A stretch of DNA of 64,000 bases from Setoptus koraiensis (Eukaryota; Arthropoda). The stretch is taken from the NCBI GenBank assembly GCA_048013815.1, contig CM106586.1, positions 23,250,001 through 23,314,000 on the forward strand, given 5' to 3'. Both the position numbers and the translations under genes were made by a program. This document shows positions 58,781 to 64,000 of this stretch, piece by piece; the first letter of the stretch is position 1, and each line of letters opens with the position of its first letter. The notes beneath the pieces were generated by a model that saw only the letters and a program-made list of their open reading frames with translations, searched no databases and had not been told where the DNA came from.

Positions 58781-58790
58781 TAAATTTATT
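58779..58790. terminator. Shared palindromic bidirectional poly(A) signal
   Basis: AATAAATTTATT is a 12-bp palindrome giving AATAAA on both strands. The plus copy overlaps the POFUT1 stop (TAATAAA); the minus copy overlaps the neighbour's stop by one base (TAAATAAA). Cleavage 10-30 nt downstream would put each mRNA end inside the other gene's coding sequence. Confidence 0.8.
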
Positions 58791-60538
58791 TAGCTTAGAT
58801 CATAATACGGTCCTAATAAATTCGAATTTGGCTTTGGATATGGATGAACAATTGTTTGGAGAGTTCCAGGAGGTAATATTTGCCCGTTAGGCAGTGTTAT
58901 GCCCGTATGTGACTGTATGAGGGTGTATTTACGTTTCAATCGTCTAGTAGCAATACTATCATCACATTCAATACTATCAGTCAGTTCTAGACTGAATCCT
59001 TGCGATTCGAGCCAAGAGTTGAGCTCCTGGGATTTGTAGTTACCTGAGGTGAGTGTTGCATAATGAGCTTGATGCAGAGCCTCGTGGTGGTTCATGCCGA
59101 AAGAACTTGTAAAATAATTATAAAACCAGTTGAAGTCACGTTCAACTGTATCTTCTTGATGGGTCGGAGGAAGCACATCCACAGTTATGGGGGCTGCTGC
59201 CGCCTCACGACTGCTGTGAAGGCGCTTGCGCTTCTTGTGTTTGACTGAGACTTTTAATTCTTTTTCCAAATCCTTTAAATTCCTACTGTAAGATATAATA
59301 GGCTTGGTTGTCGTCATTTTTATCAGGTGACTGGGCCATTCTACAGTTTCATCGCTGAGTGTGAGAACCCTGTTGTCAGGTGGCGTCTTCGGACCATGAT
59401 TTAAGGTAAATGAGTCACCATCAGCTACATTTTGTAGCTCTTCGGTAGTGATGGGTTGCATGCCTTCAGCAACTAAACCTTCATCTTCGGGATTTTCGAA
59501 TGACCAAGGATTTATACTGAATTGAATATTGGGCTGTGTAGTAGTAGTTCGCAACAAGTGAGGGGGCCAGCTTGCTTTGCCGCCATCGAGTGTGGTAACT
59601 GTGTAGGTTTCATTCACCATGGTGACATCCATTGGTTCCTCTTCTTTCACTGTCTTCCTGGCCTCTTCTTTCACTTTTTTCTTATCCTCTTCTTCTTCTC
59701 TCTTCCGTTCCTCTTCTCTTTTTCGTTCCTCGTCTCGCCTCCTTTCTTCTTCCCTCTCTTTTTCTTCCTTTTCTCTTTCTCTCTCCTTTTCCTTTTCTCT
59801 TTCTTTTTCTTTTTCTCTTTCCCTTTCTTTTTCCTTCTCCCTTTCTCTCTCTCTTTCTTTCTCTCTCTCCTTCTCCTTCTCTTTCTCCCTTTCCTTTTCT
59901 CTTTCCATCTCTTCTCTTTCTTTCTCTCTTTCCTTTTCTTTCTCCCTTTCCCTCTCTTTTTCTCTCTCTCTTTCCCTTTCCTTTTCCTTTTCTCTTTCTC
60001 TTTCCTTTTCTTTCTCCCTCTCTTTGGTCTTGTCCTTTTCTCTCTCTCTCTCCTTGTCCCTCTCTCTATCTTTATCCTTCTTCCTAGCTTTCTCTTTTTC
60101 CTTCTCTCGCTCCTTTTCTTTCTCCTTGTCTTTATCCCTATCCTTTTCTTTTTCTTTCTCCCTGTCTTTATCTTTTTCCTTCTCTTTATCTTTATCTTTC
60201 TCCTTCTTCCTCTCTTTTTCCTTCTTTTTCTCCCTTTCTCTTTCTTTCTCCTTCTCTTTCTCCCTTTCTCGTTCCTTCTCTTTCTTCTTCTTCCTCTCTC
60301 TTTCTTTTTCTCTCTCCTTCTCTTTTTCCCTCTCTCTTTCTTTTTCTTTCTTCTTTCTCTCTCTCTCCTTTTCTTTCTCTCTTTCTTTTTCTCTTTCTCG
60401 AACTCTACGAGCTATGAGCTCGCTTCTGAGGTCCAACATGTGGGCCTCCTTTGCATCAAAGTCACAAATAGTGACGGGAGCCGGAACAGGAACGGTGTCA
60501 TCGTCGTCATCTATTTCTCCTTCTTCTCGACCATCCAT
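58790..60538 (-). CDS. Unrecognised protein with long charged helix and duplicated WPxHL motif
   Basis: A complete intronless 582-residue frame that I cannot assign to a family. The N-terminus is acidic (MDGREEGEIDDDDD), an EGEI type seen in nuclear RNA-processing proteins. Residues about 43-300 are almost only Glu, Lys and Arg in alternating blocks, expected to form a single alpha-helix or coiled coil. A folded-looking C-terminal half follows with two related segments: TVTTLDGGKASWPPHLLRTT (about 312-331) and VLTLSDETVEWPSHLIKMTT (about 386-405), each continuing T-x-P-x-I-x-x-S. Then come a basic patch KHKKRKR, an aromatic segment FNWFYNYFTSSFGMNHHEAL and a hydrophobic tail ending PYYDLS. 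It is probably nuclear. The Ser/Phe-rich frames on the other strand are shadows. The non-repetitive C-terminal part argues for a real gene. Confidence 0.8.
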   Translation of the reverse strand: MDGREEGEIDDDDDTVPVPAPVTICDFDAKEAHMLDLRSELIARRVREREKEREKEKERERKKKEKEREREKEKEREKERERKKKKEKEREREKEKEKEREREKKKEKERKKEKDKDKEKEKDKDREKEKEKDRDKDKEKEKEREKEKEKARKKDKDRERDKEREREKDKTKEREKEKEREREKEKEREREREKEREREKEKEREKEREEMEREKEREKEKEKEREKEREREREKEKEREREKEKEREKEKEREREKEEKEREEERRRDEERKREEERKREEEEDKKKVKEEARKTVKEEEPMDVTMVNETYTVTTLDGGKASWPPHLLRTTTTQPNIQFSINPWSFENPEDEGLVAEGMQPITTEELQNVADGDSFTLNHGPKTPPDNRVLTLSDETVEWPSHLIKMTTTKPIISYSRNLKDLEKELKVSVKHKKRKRLHSSREAAAAPITVDVLPPTHQEDTVERDFNWFYNYFTSSFGMNHHEALHQAHYATLTSGNYKSQELNSWLESQGFSLELTDSIECDDSIATRRLKRKYTLIQSHTGITLPNGQILPPGTLQTIVHPYPKPNSNLLGPYYDLS

Positions 60539-60777
60539 GGCTTTGGGGTTAATAATAGAGGTGCAATAGATTCTAATTAATAACGGCGAGAAATACGATT
60601 TGGTGTACCAGCAATATATTACAACGATATACCAACGTACTGGCTATACCAAATGACTACCCTCTCAACGTGCGAAAAAATACTCTCGCTATAGCACATG
60701 CAGTATTTGAACGCATGAGGGGAGGCAAACAGTGCTTTTCCCCGTGCACAACTGAGCGCGATTTTCAATTTACTTTA

Positions 60778-60800
60778 CTCCCTGGGAGACTCCCAGGGAG
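60778..60800. repeat. 11-bp palindrome with 1-nt centre
   Basis: CTCCCTGGGAG and CTCCCAGGGAG are exact reverse complements around one A. It lies 240 bp upstream of the charged-helix gene, in a GC-rich island within AT-rich DNA that also contains GGGGGCCCC. Confidence 0.9.
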
Positions 60801-61680
60801 GACCTCCCAACTTCCCCTGAATCGGGGGCCCCGATCACTATCAAGCCTCCCATTGGAACGTTCCAGCGGGGCACTCTAAAAGTAAACGAGAAAAAGTTTA
60901 CGAGAAAAAGATGAATGACATGATGATGTAACTATGGCACATTGATCAAATAAGGACAAATGTTAGCGTGGAAGCGAACATGAAAAACCCTCTGCAGTTT
61001 CAATCAAACATAGATCAACAATAGATGTACTTGTTCAATTTATCGGCAATAGTTGAAGTAGAAAGGAAACTTACATACAAATACATGTATGATAAGTTAT
61101 CATTGATAACTCAATGACAAAATTGCACGCGATTTGTTGTAATCTATTATTTAGCGACAAGAAATTAAAATTGCAAATGCAACTCGCGACAAATGTCAAT
61201 GTAGACTGTCGTCTGTTATAAAAGGTAAATGTTGCTGTTTCCGTAATAAAGTCTCTAGTTGACATAGTCAATTAAATGTATTTCGATCCTATTCAACTTG
61301 GTAACAATTTGACAGCGTTGCTAGGGGATTTTCTTTTGACTCTTGTCAGCTTGTCGAACAGTTACAGAATAATCAAGATCCATGACAACAGTTACACCAG
61401 CGGGTAGCTAATCGATGGTTAGCAACTACTCATTTAATTACACTGGGTATAGTGAATAGATATCAGTAGAAACGTTCATAGATTCAGACGGTTCCGCGTG
61501 ACCGCAATTCCATCATTTGTCCACTGTTTATCTTTTATTGATCGTCTGAATAGTTAGTTTTATTATTTCAGCTCTTTGAAATTGGCAGCATTGAGTACCG
61601 GTTACATAACTAGTTCCTCGTGGTCAGCTTAGTGCAACCGACTGCAACGATAACAGAACAAACTTGATTAATATAAAGAA

Positions 61681-61750
61681 ATAATAGAATATCTACTACT
61701 TGTCTAGTTCTTTTCAATGCATAAATCAGTAGTAGATTCTATTCTATTAT
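61681..61750. repeat. Imperfect 20-bp hairpin
   Basis: ATAATAGAATATCTACTACT (61681-61700) pairs with the segment at 61728-61750 as 11 plus 9 base pairs, with a 3-nt bulge on the right arm and a 27-nt loop. The dimensions resemble a microRNA precursor, but the stem is AT-rich and I recognise no known mature sequence. Confidence 0.7.
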
Positions 61751-62251
61751 CTGTTTGTATTAAATGCATCGCAAAATACTATAATTGTTTTCGGTATACA
61801 TTCTGAGAGAATTACAAATTTACAGTTTCAATACTTTCGCCCACTCCTGAACGCCATGATATGCCTGTTGGGTAAGTTCAAACACAGTCTTCATGCTTGA
61901 ATCGAGTGTAAAATATTAATTAACTCAACCATGAGCAGTATTGTCGACTGAATACCGAGTAGTAAGTGAAAGTTGATGGTTCATTTTGCAGAGCAACAGT
62001 GGAGGATACAATTGTCTAGATCATGCAAGACACCCGTAAGTGACATAACGGGCAGCTCTAGAATGACTGGAAAATAAACGAAATTGTAAACAATAAACAA
62101 ACACAATCAAAATAGGAGGTTCAATATTTTGTTTAGCTTTGAATATGTACTTTTAATTACATCTATCGTGATAGTAACTGCCAATCAAGGGTCTCTTTCT
62201 ATGGTGACGCTGACTGGGAAATTTCGTATTCATAGTAGCAGTAGAGCAAAA

Positions 62252-64000
62252 TCATGCGAATGACGCCTCTTTCGAGTTTTGAATAGCTGGAGTATTAGGT
62301 GGATTCTGCTTCAATGCCAAGAACAAAACAAAACCCAAAGAGTTGACAAAACCAAAGCAGGCGAACAACCAATTCCATGCAGCTTGTGTGCCACCCTGAA
62401 TTTTCAATATTTGATTGATTCCGGTAAATTAACAGATATTGTATGAGTCAATTATGCAAATCAGGGACCATCATAGAAATCTGGTATCCACTTGAAAATA
62501 CTCACCATCGCATCAAAGACCAGTCCGACGCAACAACAAAACGAGGGTATGAGGCCGCAACCTATTGTATTATATACACTGAACATTGTTCCGCTGAGGC
62601 CAGCCTGACTCCAGTCATCGATGATAGTGCCCATCATGACAAGCTCTGTGGCCTGTTGAAGAGACTTGTTGATTGCGAACACTATGGTTTCTCCACTATT
62701 GATGAAAGTTGGCAGTATCCAAGTAATGAGAGCGCCAGTGGAAGCTAATTAGTATGTTCGGAGAACGACAACCGAATATAACAATGGGGAAAATGATTCG
62801 GTCAGAATCTTAGTTGTCATGATCAACCAATTGAAGATAGAACTCATAGAGTAAAAAGACTTGAAAGACGATGATACATGTATTGTTGACGCGCTCGTTT
62901 TTCTGTTGTTCTCACCTATACAATATACCAAGGATCGCGCTTTGAATCCTGACCATTTCAATTTAAGAATTAAAAATCCCAACAATTCACTCGACCATAG
63001 TATCGCCAACAATGAGGCAGACTGTATAAGAGAGCATATTAGACCAATAGACGCCATGTCCATTCCCATGATCACTCTCATATAGGTCGGCAATAGGTTA
63101 ATAAAAGAAGTTTGTGTACAATCGTAGAAAACAAAGCTCGCCATCAAGATGTAAAAGTTTCTTGAGGCAAACAACTTTTTCCACGGAGCTGACGGTGCTG
63201 ACGGCCCGCCGTTATCGGATGGTTTAAACGCTCTCTTTGACAGAATAATTTTCAATTCCTCTTGGCTGACGAGCCAGCATTCTTCTGGTGAATTTCTCAC
63301 TACTATCAACCAAAGTAACAACCAGACAGCCCCCATGAAACAAAATCCATAGAAGGCCCATGACCAGTGATAAGAGCACAGATAACTAGTGATCAACGGT
63401 GTGATTGTGGTGCCACCAATGGCGAAAAATTGCAACATCGCTACGGCTCTCGTTGTCTCGTAGGAGGGAAACCACGTATCAATCATACCTAAAGAAAATT
63501 GTTTTGATAAAAAAATTTGTGTAAATCGATTATTAGTGTCTCACCGTCATCATGTTTTAACTCTGGTAAATCAATTGGTAGTAAGTTTACAATGTTGCTG
63601 TTTTTAATTTTTATATCGATCTTACCGAAAAAAATTGGAAAACAAGCGGCCCCTCCAAGACCCATGATAAATCTCAATAACGCCACCCATTGCCAGCCGA
63701 AATACACTGCGCTTGGTATGAGAGCCATCGTAATCAGGGTGACTATTTGTGATATGATAATTGGTTTGTTAACTCCATTTTTGCCAGCCCAATGCGACAG
63801 GTAAATTTGGGGCAACTTTGAGATGGGTAGGCAAATGAGATATTGCAAACGTATTAATTAATTTTGCATAGTTACAGATGCGATTAAGTAATAAGTAAGT
63901 ATGCTCTTATTTTTAACTTACCGCATAACCGATGAAATAAACGTTGATTATTATACTTTGTACAAAGTTCGACCAAACAAATTCGCCATCGGCCGCAATA
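62252..64000 (-). CDS. SLC17-like major facilitator transporter, N-terminus beyond window
   Basis: Five exons (64000+ to 63922, 63815-63626, 63488-62916, 62744-62506, 62395-62252) join in phase across GT-AG introns of 106, 137, 171 and 110 nt, giving about 408 residues; roughly the first 80 lie outside. The order of motifs fits the sialin/vesicular glutamate/phosphate (SLC17) family: GEFVWSNFVQSI, FIGYALPQIYLSHWAGKNGV (family: GY..TQIPGGYL), RFIMGLGGAACFPIFFGMID (family: GLGEG.TFPA), the long hydrophilic loop RNSPEE, and LLPTYMRVIMGM in TM7. Many normally fixed residues differ, for example GGAAC for GEGVT, so the substrate cannot be named. About 11 membrane segments are visible and the C-terminus is a short cytosolic tail (QNPPNTPAIQNSKEASFA). 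Confidence 0.88.

Larger units (their letters stand above)
60539..62251. other. Intergenic region with two hairpins
   Basis: AT-rich DNA between the start of the charged-helix gene and the stop of the SLC17-like gene. No frame is protein-like. It carries a perfect short palindrome at 60778-60800 and an imperfect longer hairpin at 61681-61750. The SLC17-like gene has only ATTAAA (minus strand, 62157-62152) as a possible poly(A) signal. Confidence 0.6.

Noticed and set aside
59522-60580. Plus-strand frames of 316-352 codons rich in Phe, Leu and Ser that look membrane-like
   Set aside because: Shadows of the Glu/Lys/Arg repeat of the minus-strand gene, which has a non-repetitive conserved-looking C-terminus.
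1-64000. Search for retroelements, DNA transposons, viral fossils and CRISPR arrays
   Set aside because: No reverse transcriptase, integrase, transposase, capsid-like frame or spaced direct repeats were recognised by reading; short non-autonomous elements could be missed.

Overview
The window reads as animal nuclear DNA. It carries a synaptic unc-13 gene with intact C1, C2B, MUN and C2C domains, GT-AG introns of about 90-460 nt next to one enormous intron, AATAAA poly(A) signals, and genes for O-fucosylation, tRNA thiolation/Moco and NAD(P)HX repair. Arthropod-style glutamine/asparagine-rich proteins, TATAAATA promoters and intron-poor genes suggest an arthropod, possibly an acariform mite. 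That placement is inference. I saw no rRNA, tRNA, CRISPR array, reverse transcriptase, integrase or transposase.

Layout. 1-3261 has no recognisable gene. 3262-3623 is a large foldback. 3926-6541 (+) is an intronless puromycin-sensitive aminopeptidase. It converges on unc-13 (-), which I reconstruct as one gene running from 51856 down to 6776. Seven exons (11822-6776) encode the conserved C-terminal machine of 1255 residues. Upstream, a giant exon at 51856-47594 ends in a Munc13-type calmodulin-binding sequence and splices in phase across a 35.8-kb intron. A second giant exon (25458-16684, 2925 codons, Q/N-rich) lies inside that intron on the same strand. It ends in a related AKxxWL tail with a phase-matching donor, so it looks like an alternative N-terminal exon. 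The rest of the intron holds minisatellites, palindromes, CAR triplet repeats and GGGGCCCC octamers. A possible secreted-peptide gene with its own TATA box sits on the opposite strand (44458-44616).

51857-54555 is unc-13 upstream DNA rich in simple repeats. A compact cluster follows: MOCS3/UBA4 (-, 54560-55870), NAXD (-, 56199-57185), POFUT1 (+, 57463-58780, one intron) and an unrecognised protein with a long charged helix (-, 58790-60538). NAXD and POFUT1 are divergent over 277 bp. POFUT1 and its neighbour converge with only 9 bp between stop codons and share a palindromic bidirectional poly(A) signal. 60539-62251 is gene-free apart from hairpins. The 3' part of an SLC17-like major facilitator transporter (-, five exons, N-terminus beyond the window) closes the window.

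The genes do not form a pathway. The most coherent biology is the unc-13 locus, where promoter and N-terminal exon choice would place two very different disordered scaffolds on the same vesicle-priming module.
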